From an uncultured Alphaproteobacteria bacterium (GTDB lineage Bacteria; Pseudomonadota; Alphaproteobacteria; HIMB59; GCA-002718135): DNA of 64,000 nt. The notes beneath the pieces were generated by a model. That model was not told the origin of the DNA. It saw only the letters and a program-made list of their open reading frames with translations, and searched no databases. Positions 49,476 through 58,376 of this stretch are shown here, piece by piece (positions within the stretch are counted from its first letter, which is position 1; every line of letters starts with the position of its first letter). The stretch is taken from the NCBI GenBank assembly GCA_902596365.1, contig CACJTT010000003.1, positions 1-64,000 of the forward strand. The letters are read 5' to 3'. A program made the position numbers and the translations under genes.

Positions 49476-50050
49476 CTTTAAAAAGATACGCAGTATTAGA
49501 AAATATAAAAATAGAAAAAAATGGTATATCCATCGAAGAGTTACCCTTTGTTGAGAAGATAAATCTTCGAGGTGATACAAATGATAGGGATTTTATGAGT
49601 AATGCAGGATCAGTTCTTGATATCTTAATTCCAACAGAACCTAATACCAAAATACAAAATAAAGTTTTACAAGTAATTTGGCTTAGTCCTAATGAGTGGC
49701 TTCTTAGTTTTTTGAATCATAATCATTTTATTAGAATATTTGAAGAATTAAATAATAAATTGAATCCTGAAAAAACAAGCATTACAGATATTTCAGAAAA
49801 TAAAACTGTTATTAGGATTGAAGGTAATCAAACTACAGAGCTACTTAGAAAATTCATGGTTCTAGACATTGATAATATTCTAAATAGTAATTTAAGAGTT
49901 GCTCAAACTATTTTTGTTAAAATACCTGTAATAATCATTCGTAACCATCATGATCAAGAAACACAGAGCTTTGATATTCATGTAAACAGATCTCATTCTA
50001 ACTATTTAAGAGATTTGCTATTAGATGGCTGTACCCAGTTTATAAACTAA
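49472..50050 (+). CDS. soxG: Sarcosine oxidase gamma subunit SoxG
   Basis: The 192-residue gamma subunit is the least conserved part of the tetramer. It contains LRGDTNDRDFMSNAGSVLDI near residue 31, VIWLSPNEWLLSF near residue 68 and FDIHVNRSHSNYLRDLLLDG at the C-terminus, all matching GcvT-fold gamma subunits. Its start overlaps soxA (ATGA). The stop is three bases from the stop of the convergent coiled-coil gene. Confidence 0.92.
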   Translation: MTLKRYAVLENIKIEKNGISIEELPFVEKINLRGDTNDRDFMSNAGSVLDILIPTEPNTKIQNKVLQVIWLSPNEWLLSFLNHNHFIRIFEELNNKLNPEKTSITDISENKTVIRIEGNQTTELLRKFMVLDIDNILNSNLRVAQTIFVKIPVIIIRNHHDQETQSFDIHVNRSHSNYLRDLLLDGCTQFIN

Positions 50051-50052
50051 AT

Positions 50053-50751
50053 CTAACCTCCGTGATGTGACCTATCTTTTAGTTTTTTTATTTTTTCTAA
50101 ATAAGAGTCAAGCTCAATTTGTTGATCGATTATTTTTTGTTTAAGTTCAACAATAGTATTATCTAGTTTAATATTTTGATAAGAAAAACTTTTATTATCA
50201 TTTTTTAATTTTTGATTTTCATTTATTATATCTTGTGTTTCATTATCAAACGATTGAATATTAGTGTTTAGCTCATCAATCTGCTTATTAAGACTTTTAA
50301 TCTTTGAAAGGTGTTGATTATTTTCTGCTTTCAATTTATTGAATTTATCCTGCAAGGATTTAAATTTATCTGAAGTAATTAGAAGATTTTCATTATTAGA
50401 TGATAATGCATTTAAATCATCATTAGCCTGATTAAGTGTAAGGATTGCAGAATCATATTTTGATTTTGTTTCTTTTAATTCAATTTGAAGTTTATTAATT
50501 TGACCATCTCTAAATTTAATTTTTTGATCTTTTTGAAATAAGTTTAACTCGAGTTCTTCAATATTACTTGCAAGGCTAGTTAAGTCTGCAGATGGATCTG
50601 GGATGATATTGTCTTTTGGAACAATTTCTCTATTATTATTTTCTAGAGTTGGATAAATAAAAAAAAAAATCATAATAATAATAATCAAAACTAAACTTAA
50701 TAAAATATTTCTTCTTCTTTTTCTTGCATTTGATCCAACAAAACCTGACAT
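50053..50751 (-). CDS. Membrane-anchored coiled-coil protein, unknown function
   Basis: A 232-residue protein with a basic N-terminus (ARKRRRN), one transmembrane helix at about residues 17-34, and an almost continuous coiled coil from residue 55 to the end, closing with SHHGG. I recognise no family; coiled-coil repeats make similarity weak. The topology suggests a type II protein with a periplasmic rod. It is convergent with soxG and 42 bases downstream of the acyltransferase gene, so it may be co-transcribed with the latter. Confidence 0.65.
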   Translation of the reverse strand: MSGFVGSNARKRRRNILLSLVLIIIIMIFFFIYPTLENNNREIVPKDNIIPDPSADLTSLASNIEELELNLFQKDQKIKFRDGQINKLQIELKETKSKYDSAILTLNQANDDLNALSSNNENLLITSDKFKSLQDKFNKLKAENNQHLSKIKSLNKQIDELNTNIQSFDNETQDIINENQKLKNDNKSFSYQNIKLDNTIVELKQKIIDQQIELDSYLEKIKKLKDRSHHGG

Positions 50752-50793
50752 AATCTGTAATTTATTTACTTCTTTAAACTTGTCAAAGATTTA

Positions 50794-51642
50794 TTATTTA
50801 TTATGCACAGATTTAGGATCTAATGAGTATGTTTTACTTCTTATGTGCTTAGTGATTTCAATTAAATTACCTATTTTTTCAAAATCTGAAAAAGGGATAA
50901 CTTTTCCAAAATGAAGATTAATCGTATCTCCTATTTTTCTTGTTAATTCATGCATTAGTAATGAATACCTAAATGTTTGACCCATTTTATTGGCAATATG
51001 GTAAAGCTGACTATTTTGACCCTCAAAATAAGAAGGTAAAACTGGACTTTTAGTTTTAACAATTAATTTTGATACAAATTGCTTCCAATTTCCATCATTT
51101 GCTTTTGTGTTTAATTTGAGATTTTCTTTAGTTGCTATTTGTCCAGAGGGGAAAATAACTATTACTCCATCGTTTTGAAGCACCTTTTCTGCCTCTTTTC
51201 TTGCATCAATATTTGCTAGCATAGCTGATCTATTTGGAGAAAAATCTATTGGAATAATCTTTTCTTTTACTGCATCTGCTTGTCTTAAAACTTTATGTGT
51301 TATCATTTTATAATCCTGCCTTATACTAGAAACAACTGAACATAATGAAACTCCATCAGCTACTCCAAACGCATGATTGGCTACAATAATTAATCTTCCA
51401 TTCTGGGGGATAAAACTGCCTTCTAGATAAAAGGTTTTTAAATCAAATTTTAATTTCTTAACTGCATCATGCCAAAAGTTTTCAGGTGGATTATTTTCTA
51501 ATAAATACTGATCATACAAATTCTTTAATTTCATTTTACCTGTTAATAGTTCTATTATTTTTATGAATTGCTGACTTAAAAAATTTACCTCTGATGAGGC
51601 AAAAGTAAAGGCAATCTTATTACTATGGGGTTTTATTGGCAT
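50794..51642 (-). CDS. PlsC-family acyltransferase
   Basis: The 282-residue protein has the acyltransferase motif NHAFGVADG (His-x4-Asp variant) near residue 89 and FPSGQIATKENL near residue 166, followed by PVLPSYFEGQNSQLYHIAN. This pattern resembles hemolysin-type or OlsA-like acyltransferases that acylate lyso-lipids, including those making ornithine lipids. An OlsB partner is not visible nearby. Substrate is therefore open. The ATG at 51642 lies at the edge of a 210-base intergenic region with no clear promoter for it. Confidence 0.82.
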   Translation of the reverse strand: MPIKPHSNKIAFTFASSEVNFLSQQFIKIIELLTGKMKLKNLYDQYLLENNPPENFWHDAVKKLKFDLKTFYLEGSFIPQNGRLIIVANHAFGVADGVSLCSVVSSIRQDYKMITHKVLRQADAVKEKIIPIDFSPNRSAMLANIDARKEAEKVLQNDGVIVIFPSGQIATKENLKLNTKANDGNWKQFVSKLIVKTKSPVLPSYFEGQNSQLYHIANKMGQTFRYSLLMHELTRKIGDTINLHFGKVIPFSDFEKIGNLIEITKHIRSKTYSLDPKSVHNK

Positions 51643-51774
51643 TATATTAAAGATCGATATTTATTTTTAATATTTAATTATTGTTAAAATTGAAATTAAT
51701 ACAGTATTTTTTACATATGCAGTATTTGCATATTAAATATATTTTCAATATACTGGAATTGCATTAAAATAATA

Positions 51775-51854
51775 TTATGTAAATCTATGATTTAATATTT
51801 TTCCTCCCAATTAATATTTAAATCCTTCAGGAGCCTTCGGGCTCCTTTTTTTTT
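51775..51854 (+). ncRNA. Candidate plus-strand small RNA ending in a strong terminator
   Basis: The 210-base gap between two minus-strand genes carries a plus-strand Rho-independent terminator at 51829-51854 with no plus-strand gene ahead of it for 1.8 kb. Just upstream is CTCCCA at 51804-51809, an anti-Shine-Dalgarno-like motif also seen in alphaproteobacterial AbcR-type sRNAs. The 5' end shown is a guess; no convincing promoter is visible. This is an inference from the orphan terminator and the motif only. Confidence 0.35.
51829..51854 (+). terminator. Rho-independent terminator (orphan, plus strand)
   Basis: AGGAGCC-TTCG-GGCTCCT forms a 7-bp GC-rich stem with the stable TTCG tetraloop, followed by a run of nine T on the plus strand. 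On the minus strand no T-run follows, so it does not look like a terminator for the ETF-QO gene whose stop codon it overlaps. Confidence 0.88.
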
Positions 51855-53481
51855 ACATATTTGCATAATTTGGCCCGCCTGCGCCTTCAGGCGTAACCCA
51901 TGTTATGTTTTGAGAAGGCTCTTTAATATCACATGTCTTACAATGTATGCAATTTTGAGCATTGATTACAAATTTAGGATCATTTTGATTAGTTCTATCA
52001 ACTTCATACACCCCTGCAGGACAATATCTTTGAGCAGGTTCATCAAATTCATTTAAAGTATAATTAATTGGTAAATCAGGATCTTTTAACTTTAAATGTA
52101 CCGGTTGATCAGCCTCATGATTAGTGCCAGTTAAATAAACTGAACTAGTTTTATCAAAAGTAAGTTTTCCATCATATTTAGGATAACTAATTTTTTTAGC
52201 TTTATGAGCAGGAATTAAACTTTCATGATCAGCATGAGAATGCTTAAGTGTAAAAGGTAAATATCCTCTAAAAATAATTTGGTCTATACCAGTGAAAATT
52301 ATTGCAGGTATCAAACTCCATTGAAAACTAGGTTTAACATTACGTGCAGTATATAATTCTTTGTAGACCCATGATTTTTGAAATCTATTTTCGTATTCTG
52401 AAAGAGGTTTATTTGCTTTTATATGCTCATTAATAGTCTCAGCAGCAATCATTCCACTTTTCATAGCAGTATGAGAACCTTTAATTTTAGGCATGTTAAG
52501 TGTTCCAGCATCACAACCAACAATTAATGCGCCAGGCATATGCATAGTTGGTAAACTCTGAAAACCTCCTTCAATTAAAGCTCTTGCTCCATAAGAAATT
52601 CTTTTTCCATCTTTGAGTATTTTGGCAATTACAGGATGTGTTTTAAAACGCTGAAACTCATCATAAGGTGATAAGTGTGGGTTTTGATAATCTAATCCAA
52701 TGACATAGCCAATAAAAACTTGATTTTTTTCTGCATGATAACAAAAACTGCCCCCATAAGTTGAATTATCTAAAGGCCAACCTGCTGTATGCATAACCAT
52801 TCCCTCATTATGCTCCTTATCTGAAATTTCCCAAATTTCTTTAAAACCTATCCCATATTGTTGTGGTGATTTATTAATATCAAGATTATACTTTTTAATA
52901 ACTTCTTTTCCAAGATGACCTCTACAGCCTTCTGAAAAAACAGTAACTTTTGCTAAAATATTTAATCCAGGCTCAAAACTATCCTTTGAATTTCCATCTT
53001 TATCGATCCCCATATCTCCAGTTTGAACACCTATAATACTATTGTTATCATCATAAATTATTTTAGAAGCTGCAAATCCTGGAAAAATTTCAACACCTAA
53101 ATCTTCTGCTTGAGCAGCAAGCCATCTACATAGATTAGCTAAACTAATAATGTAATTATTATGATTTTTTTGAACGCTAGGGAGCATCCATGTTGGCCAA
53201 CTAAAAAAATTTTTTTTTCCTAAAAATAAAAATTTTTCTTTTTTAACCTTTGTTTTTATTGGAGCTTTTTTTTCTTTCCAATCAGGAATTAATTCATCTA
53301 AAGCCCTTGTTTCAAAAACGTTACCACTTAAAATATGAGCACCAACTTCTGATCCTTTTTCTAAAATACATACATTTAACTCAGGATTAACTTGTTTTAA
53401 TTTTATAGATGTGGCTAAACCTGCTGGACCAGCGCCAACTATGACAACATCATATTCCATTGACTCTCTTTGAATTTCCAT
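51853..53481 (-). CDS. Electron transfer flavoprotein-ubiquinone oxidoreductase
   Basis: ETF-QO passes electrons from reduced ETF to ubiquinone at the inner membrane. The 542-residue protein has an FAD motif VVIVGAGPAGLATSIKL near residue 13, GSEVGAHILSG, and the C-terminal [4Fe-4S] ferredoxin-like segment with CPAGVYEV and CIHCKTCDI plus a distant first cysteine in that region. Its place beside etfA/etfB and the dimethylglycine-dehydrogenase-like gene makes a complete route from methylamine oxidation to the respiratory chain. Confidence 0.96.
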   Translation of the reverse strand: MEIQRESMEYDVVIVGAGPAGLATSIKLKQVNPELNVCILEKGSEVGAHILSGNVFETRALDELIPDWKEKKAPIKTKVKKEKFLFLGKKNFFSWPTWMLPSVQKNHNNYIISLANLCRWLAAQAEDLGVEIFPGFAASKIIYDDNNSIIGVQTGDMGIDKDGNSKDSFEPGLNILAKVTVFSEGCRGHLGKEVIKKYNLDINKSPQQYGIGFKEIWEISDKEHNEGMVMHTAGWPLDNSTYGGSFCYHAEKNQVFIGYVIGLDYQNPHLSPYDEFQRFKTHPVIAKILKDGKRISYGARALIEGGFQSLPTMHMPGALIVGCDAGTLNMPKIKGSHTAMKSGMIAAETINEHIKANKPLSEYENRFQKSWVYKELYTARNVKPSFQWSLIPAIIFTGIDQIIFRGYLPFTLKHSHADHESLIPAHKAKKISYPKYDGKLTFDKTSSVYLTGTNHEADQPVHLKLKDPDLPINYTLNEFDEPAQRYCPAGVYEVDRTNQNDPKFVINAQNCIHCKTCDIKEPSQNITWVTPEGAGGPNYANM

Positions 53482-53520
53482 AAGCTATAATAATGTTTTT
53501 TTATTTATTTAAAAATAAAA

Positions 53521-54474
53521 TTATTTTTCTATTGAATTTAATTTATCTAATTCAGATGAAAGTTGAGGTAATGCTTCAAATAGATCAGCACTCAACCCAT
53601 AATCAGCAACATTAAAGATAGGTGCTTCTTCATCTTTATTTATAGCAACAATAATTTTACTTTCCTTCATGCCAGCAAGATGTTGAATGGCTCCAGATAT
53701 ACCAACTGCTATGTAGAGATCGGGAACGACTACTTTTCCTGTTTGGCCTACCTGATAATCATTGCTTACATACCCAGCATCTACTGCAGCTCGAGAAGCG
53801 CCTATAGCTGCATTTAATTTATCAGCAATATCACTTATCAATTTGAAATTATCAGCGCTTTGCAACCCTCTTCCTCCTGATACAACAATTCTTGCAGTAC
53901 TTAGTTCAGGCCTGTCTGAGTTAGATTCTTCACGATCAACAAATTCTGTGTGATTTTCAGATGATTCAAAATTTATTGCTTCAACTACTCCAGAGCCACC
54001 TTCTTTAGGAATAACATCGAATGAAGTTGGACGAATTGTAATAACTTTCTTTGTGTCATTTGACTTAACAGTAGCAAGCGCATTTCCAGCATAAATTGGT
54101 CTTATAAAAGTATCTTCACTCTCAATATTAATGACATCACTTATTTGGGCAACATCTAATTTTACTGCAACCCTTGGCATAACATTTTTTCCAAATGTTG
54201 TTGCTGGTGCAAAAATATGAGAATAATTCTCAGCAATAGAAAGAATAGCAGGATCTATTTTTTCAGCTATAGCATTTTCATAATTTTGATCATCTAATGA
54301 AAGTACTTTTGTCACATATTGATAATTTGCAATTTCTTTTGAAATTTTCTCAATATTATTACCTATTACCAAAACTTCAATTTGTTTACCTAGTTTTGAA
54401 GCTGCACTTATTGTGTTTAATGTAGATGCTTTCACTTCATCATTATTATGTTCTGCTAAGATTAGGATGCTCAT
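53521..54474 (-). CDS. etfA: Electron transfer flavoprotein alpha subunit
   Basis: The 317-residue alpha subunit binds FAD. It has an N-terminal Rossmann-like domain ([13 protein letters not shown]) and the conserved C-terminal FAD site with [28 protein letters not shown] and [28 protein letters not shown] (residues about 200-270). It overlaps etfB by four bases. With ETF-QO it receives electrons from flavoprotein dehydrogenases, most obviously the one encoded just upstream. Confidence 0.96.
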   Translation of the reverse strand: MSILILAEHNNDEVKASTLNTISAASKLGKQIEVLVIGNNIEKISKEIANYQYVTKVLSLDDQNYENAIAEKIDPAILSIAENYSHIFAPATTFGKNVMPRVAVKLDVAQISDVINIESEDTFIRPIYAGNALATVKSNDTKKVITIRPTSFDVIPKEGGSGVVEAINFESSENHTEFVDREESNSDRPELSTARIVVSGGRGLQSADNFKLISDIADKLNAAIGASRAAVDAGYVSNDYQVGQTGKVVVPDLYIAVGISGAIQHLAGMKESKIIVAINKDEEAPIFNVADYGLSADLFEALPQLSSELDKLNSIEK

Positions 54475-55220
54475 ATAACTTTCGCCTCATATTTTAATTT
54501 TTGAACTAATTCAGCAACATCAGCCACCATTACTCCTTTTTGTCTTGTTGGTGGTTCAGATATTTTAATATTCTCTAGTCTAGGCTTAACATCAATACCT
54601 AGTTCTTCTGCTGATTTAATATCAATTGGTTTTTTCTTTGCTTTCATAATGTTGGGTAAGGAGGCATATCTTGGCTCATTTAATCTTAAATCACAAGATG
54701 CTATAAAAGGTATCTTAACTTTTATTCTCTCAAGACCTTCATCTATTTCTCTAGTTACAATTGCAGCATTTTCTTCTATTTCAATTTTTGAAGCAAATGT
54801 TGCCTGCGGCCAATTAATCAAGGCGCTAGTCATTTGAGCAGTTTGATTTGAATCATCATCAATAGCCTGTTTACCCATCAATATTAAACCTGGCTGTTCA
54901 ATTTCTACAATTTTAGCAACTATTTTTGATACTGATAAAGGCTCAATATCATCATTCGCTTTAATCATTATTCCTCTATCAGCTCCCATAGCAAGTGCAG
55001 TACGAATAGTTTCTTGACATTTATCTTCTCCAACTGATAAAATTATTATTTCATCAGCTTTTCCAGCTTCTTTTATTCTGAGTGCTTCCTCCACTGCATT
55101 TTCATCAGGAGGATTCATTGACATTTTTACATTTTCTTTTTCTACACCAGAATTATCTGCTTTAACTCTAACTTGAACATTATAATCAATGACTCTTTTT
55201 ACTGTAACTAAGATTTTCAT
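54471..55220 (-). CDS. etfB: Electron transfer flavoprotein beta subunit
   Basis: The 249-residue beta subunit has [15 protein letters not shown] at the N-terminus, [18 protein letters not shown] near residue 38 and the recognition-loop region [41 protein letters not shown] (cited by position, about residues 157-197). This matches the house-keeping ETF group rather than the FixB/bifurcating type. It follows the dimethylglycine-dehydrogenase-like gene by three bases. Confidence 0.96.
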   Translation of the reverse strand: MKILVTVKRVIDYNVQVRVKADNSGVEKENVKMSMNPPDENAVEEALRIKEAGKADEIIILSVGEDKCQETIRTALAMGADRGIMIKANDDIEPLSVSKIVAKIVEIEQPGLILMGKQAIDDDSNQTAQMTSALINWPQATFASKIEIEENAAIVTREIDEGLERIKVKIPFIASCDLRLNEPRYASLPNIMKAKKKPIDIKSAEELGIDVKPRLENIKISEPPTRQKGVMVADVAELVQKLKYEAKVI

Positions 55221-55223
55221 TTA

Positions 55224-57659
55224 CTAAGCTCTAATTTTTTCATTTGTTGGATCGTATGGACTATCCTCAATAACAATAACTTTATGTTTCTTCTCTAAAA
55301 TATCCATTTCTAGTTCTGTTCCAATTTTGCTATATTTAGGTTTGACCATAGCAATTGCAAGTGATTTTTTCACTCTAAATCCGTAGTTACCTCCTGTCGC
55401 ACGCCCAACAACCGCTCCATTACTATAAATAGCATTATTCCCTAAAGCATCAGCATCTTTGATATCAAAAACTTCTAAGGTAACCATTTTATTATCAAAA
55501 CCATCTTGTTGCCATTTGACTAGAGCATCTCTTCCAATAAAATTTCCTTTATTTAAATGCACAAATCTATCAAGCCCAGATTCATAAGCAGCATATTCAA
55601 TTGACATTTCAGTGCCTACAAGCTTGTAAGTCTTTTCAATTCTAAGGCTATCCATCGCTCTTATTCCAAAAGGCTTAACTCCAAATTCTTTACCAGCTTC
55701 CATTAAATTATCAAATATATGATTTTGATATTCAATTGGATGATGAAGTTCCCAACCTAATTCACCAACAAAGTTCATTCTCATTGCAATTGAAGGAGCT
55801 AATCCAACGTCTATTTTTTGAGCAGATAGCCATGGAAATGATTGATTAGAAAAATCAGCATTAGAAATCTTAGTAAGTAAATCTCTTGACCTTGGTCCAG
55901 CCACAACAAGAACACCAATACTATTTGTTAGATTTTCAAAACTTACTGATCTATCATTTGGCATCCATTTTTTTAGCCAATCGTGATCGAGTCTTTGGAA
56001 AGCTCCAGCTGAAACTAAATAAAAAGATTCATTAGATTCTTTTGCAATTGTAAATTCAGAGTGTACTCCTCCTTTGGTATTTAAAGCATGACATAAATTA
56101 ACTCTTCCTATTTTTTGAGGTAATTTATTTGCAACTAAATTATCAAGAAAATCTTTAGCTCCTGGCCCAGAAATTCTACATTTTGCAAATGCTGTCATAT
56201 CAAGTATACCAACATTTTTTTGCACATTTAAACATTCATTACCAACATGATTAAACCAATTTGATCTTCTAAAAGACCAATCATCAACTTGTTCAGTATC
56301 TTTAGGAGCAAACCAATTTGCTCTCTCCCAACCAAATTTCTGACCAAATACTGCTCCTAACTTTTTTAAACGATCATAACAAGGAGCCTGCCTTAGAGGT
56401 CTACCAGCTTCTCTTTCTTCATCTGGATAGTGTATTGTGAAAACATTTGCATAAGCCTCTTCATTTTTTTTAATTAGAAAGGATTTTGTAGCATAATCTC
56501 CAAAACGTCTTGGATCAACTCCAAGCATATCAATGGTAGGCTCGCCATCAACTATCCACTCAGCTAGCTGCCAACCTGCACCTCCTGCTGCTGTTATTCC
56601 AAAACTATGACCTTCATTTATCCAAAAATTTTTTAAACCCCAAGCAGGGCCAACTATAGGACTTCCATCTGGTGTGTAGCAGATAGCACCATTGTAAACT
56701 TTTTTAACACCCACTTCCCCAAATACTGGAACTCTATGGATTGCAGATTCTATGTGTGGTTCAATTCTCTCAATATCTTCTTGAAATAACTCAAACTCTG
56801 AATTTTGACTTGGTCCGTCTACATAACAGGCAGGTGCTCCTTTTTCATAAGGCCCAAGGATTAATCCACCTCTTTCCTCTCGCATATACCACGAACTATC
56901 AGAATCTCGCAAAACACCCATCTCAGGTAAACCTTGTTCTTTTCTTTTTTGTATTTCAGGATGAGGCTCAGTTACGATGTATTGATGCTCAACAGGTATT
57001 ACAGGAATATCTAAACCTACCATCTTTCCTGTTTGTCTTGCAAAATTTCCAGTGCAAGAGACAACATGTTCACACTCTATATTACCGTTATCTGTTTCAA
57101 CAACCCACATTTCATTTTCTAACTGCTTGATACCAGTTACATTTGTGTTTCTATAAATTTCAGCCCCTTTATCTCTAGCGCCTTTTGCTAAAGCTTGTGT
57201 CAAATCTGCTGGTTGTATGTATCCATCTTCTGGATGTTGAATAGCTCCAATTAAACCTTCTGTGTTACATAGCGGCCAAATCTTTTTGACTTCTTGAGGA
57301 GTTAAAAAATTTACTTTAACTCCAATAGTTTTAGCTACTGCTGCGTATTGATGATATTCATCCATACGATCTTGAGTTGTTGCCAAACGAATATTACTTA
57401 CAACGCTGAAACCTACATTTTGACCTGTTTCTTCTTCAAGAGTTTTGTAAAAATTCACTGCATATTTATGAAGTTGACCGACTGAATAACTCATATTAAA
57501 TAAAGGAAGGAGGCCTGCTGCATGCCAGGTTGATCCTGAGGTGAGCTCTTTTCTTTCTACTAAAACAACATCGTCCCAACCTCTTTTAGCAAGATGATAA
57601 AGAACACTCACTCCAACAACACCACCGCCTACTACAACTACTTTAGTTTTTGCCTTCAT
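55224..57659 (-). CDS. Dimethylglycine/sarcosine dehydrogenase-like flavoprotein with GcvT domain
   Basis: The 811-residue protein joins an N-terminal FAD amine-dehydrogenase domain (VVVVGGGVVGVSVLYHLAKRG at residues 7-27, then GSTWHAAGLLP with His46 matching the covalent FAD histidine of mitochondrial DMGDH) to a C-terminal THF-binding GcvT domain (FAKCRISGPGA, GELGWELHHP, RAMDSLRIEK). Such enzymes demethylate dimethylglycine or sarcosine, pass electrons to ETF and the methyl carbon to THF. etfB-etfA-ETF-QO follow directly, which supports this. The exact substrate is not determined. Confidence 0.9.
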   Translation of the reverse strand: MKAKTKVVVVGGGVVGVSVLYHLAKRGWDDVVLVERKELTSGSTWHAAGLLPLFNMSYSVGQLHKYAVNFYKTLEEETGQNVGFSVVSNIRLATTQDRMDEYHQYAAVAKTIGVKVNFLTPQEVKKIWPLCNTEGLIGAIQHPEDGYIQPADLTQALAKGARDKGAEIYRNTNVTGIKQLENEMWVVETDNGNIECEHVVSCTGNFARQTGKMVGLDIPVIPVEHQYIVTEPHPEIQKRKEQGLPEMGVLRDSDSSWYMREERGGLILGPYEKGAPACYVDGPSQNSEFELFQEDIERIEPHIESAIHRVPVFGEVGVKKVYNGAICYTPDGSPIVGPAWGLKNFWINEGHSFGITAAGGAGWQLAEWIVDGEPTIDMLGVDPRRFGDYATKSFLIKKNEEAYANVFTIHYPDEEREAGRPLRQAPCYDRLKKLGAVFGQKFGWERANWFAPKDTEQVDDWSFRRSNWFNHVGNECLNVQKNVGILDMTAFAKCRISGPGAKDFLDNLVANKLPQKIGRVNLCHALNTKGGVHSEFTIAKESNESFYLVSAGAFQRLDHDWLKKWMPNDRSVSFENLTNSIGVLVVAGPRSRDLLTKISNADFSNQSFPWLSAQKIDVGLAPSIAMRMNFVGELGWELHHPIEYQNHIFDNLMEAGKEFGVKPFGIRAMDSLRIEKTYKLVGTEMSIEYAAYESGLDRFVHLNKGNFIGRDALVKWQQDGFDNKMVTLEVFDIKDADALGNNAIYSNGAVVGRATGGNYGFRVKKSLAIAMVKPKYSKIGTELEMDILEKKHKVIVIEDSPYDPTNEKIRA

Positions 57660-57717
57660 AAATATCTCAAAAATAATTCTGTACTTTCTTAATCATATTA
57701 AATACATTGGGTCAATC

Positions 57718-58338
57718 ATGCGTTATTATCTTAGAAATTTTTCTGTGTTTATTTTTTTATTAGTTTGTACTAATGTTTTTAGTAAAGATATGACACTTAA
57801 TGAGTTGTTTTTCGATGACTCTGAACCATATCATCTTAAAATTTTAGAAGCTCTGCCAAAACATGCTATTGTACAAATTGGCCCTGATGATGCTGAAAAT
57901 ACTGTAATTGAATTTATGGACTATTTTTGTGGATATTGTAAAAAAATTCATCCTGAATTAATAGATCTTGCTCAAAGAAGGAATGATACACGTGTAGTTT
58001 TTTTACAGCATCCAATACTTAGTGAAAGCTCAAGGGTAATTGCGGAAATGGTTGTTGCTGCCAATTATCAAGATAAAGGTACTGAATTACATAATGGATT
58101 GTTTTCAATGTCAGGGAGTATAACACAAGAAAAACTTGATCAATTAATTAAAGATTTAGATATTAATGTAACAAAACTTAGAATTGATATGGGCAAAGAT
58201 GAAACTAAAAATATAGTAAAATTATCTTCATTCATAGCAATGGGGTCTGGATCTAGAGGAACTCCTGCCTTGTTTTTTAATGAAGAATTCTTAGGTGGAT
58301 ATGTTCCTGTAAATCAACTCGAAAGATTTCTAAAATAA
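57718..58338 (+). CDS. DsbA-family thiol:disulfide oxidoreductase
   Basis: A 206-residue exported protein with a signal peptide (about residues 1-22) and a thioredoxin fold with the redox site CGYCKK near residue 72 in FMDYFCGYCKKIHPEL. A cis-Pro region appears as RGTPALFFNEE near the C-terminus. It resembles BdbD/Com1-like DsbA proteins of alphaproteobacteria that form disulfides or fold envelope proteins. It is divergent from the DMGDH-like gene and convergent with the DmdA-like gene, sharing a bidirectional terminator with the latter. Confidence 0.87.
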   Translation: MRYYLRNFSVFIFLLVCTNVFSKDMTLNELFFDDSEPYHLKILEALPKHAIVQIGPDDAENTVIEFMDYFCGYCKKIHPELIDLAQRRNDTRVVFLQHPILSESSRVIAEMVVAANYQDKGTELHNGLFSMSGSITQEKLDQLIKDLDINVTKLRIDMGKDETKNIVKLSSFIAMGSGSRGTPALFFNEEFLGGYVPVNQLERFLK

Positions 58339-58363
58339 AGCGCCTCAATTAAGAAGCGCTTTT
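58337..58363. terminator. Bidirectional Rho-independent terminator
   Basis: AAAGCGC / GCGCTTT pairs across a 12-base loop, beginning at the dsbA-like stop codon. T-rich sequence follows on both strands (TTTT on plus, TTTATTTT on minus), so it can end both convergent transcripts. It is the only clear hairpin between convergent genes in the window. Confidence 0.78.
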
Positions 58364-58376
58364 AAATTAATTAAAT

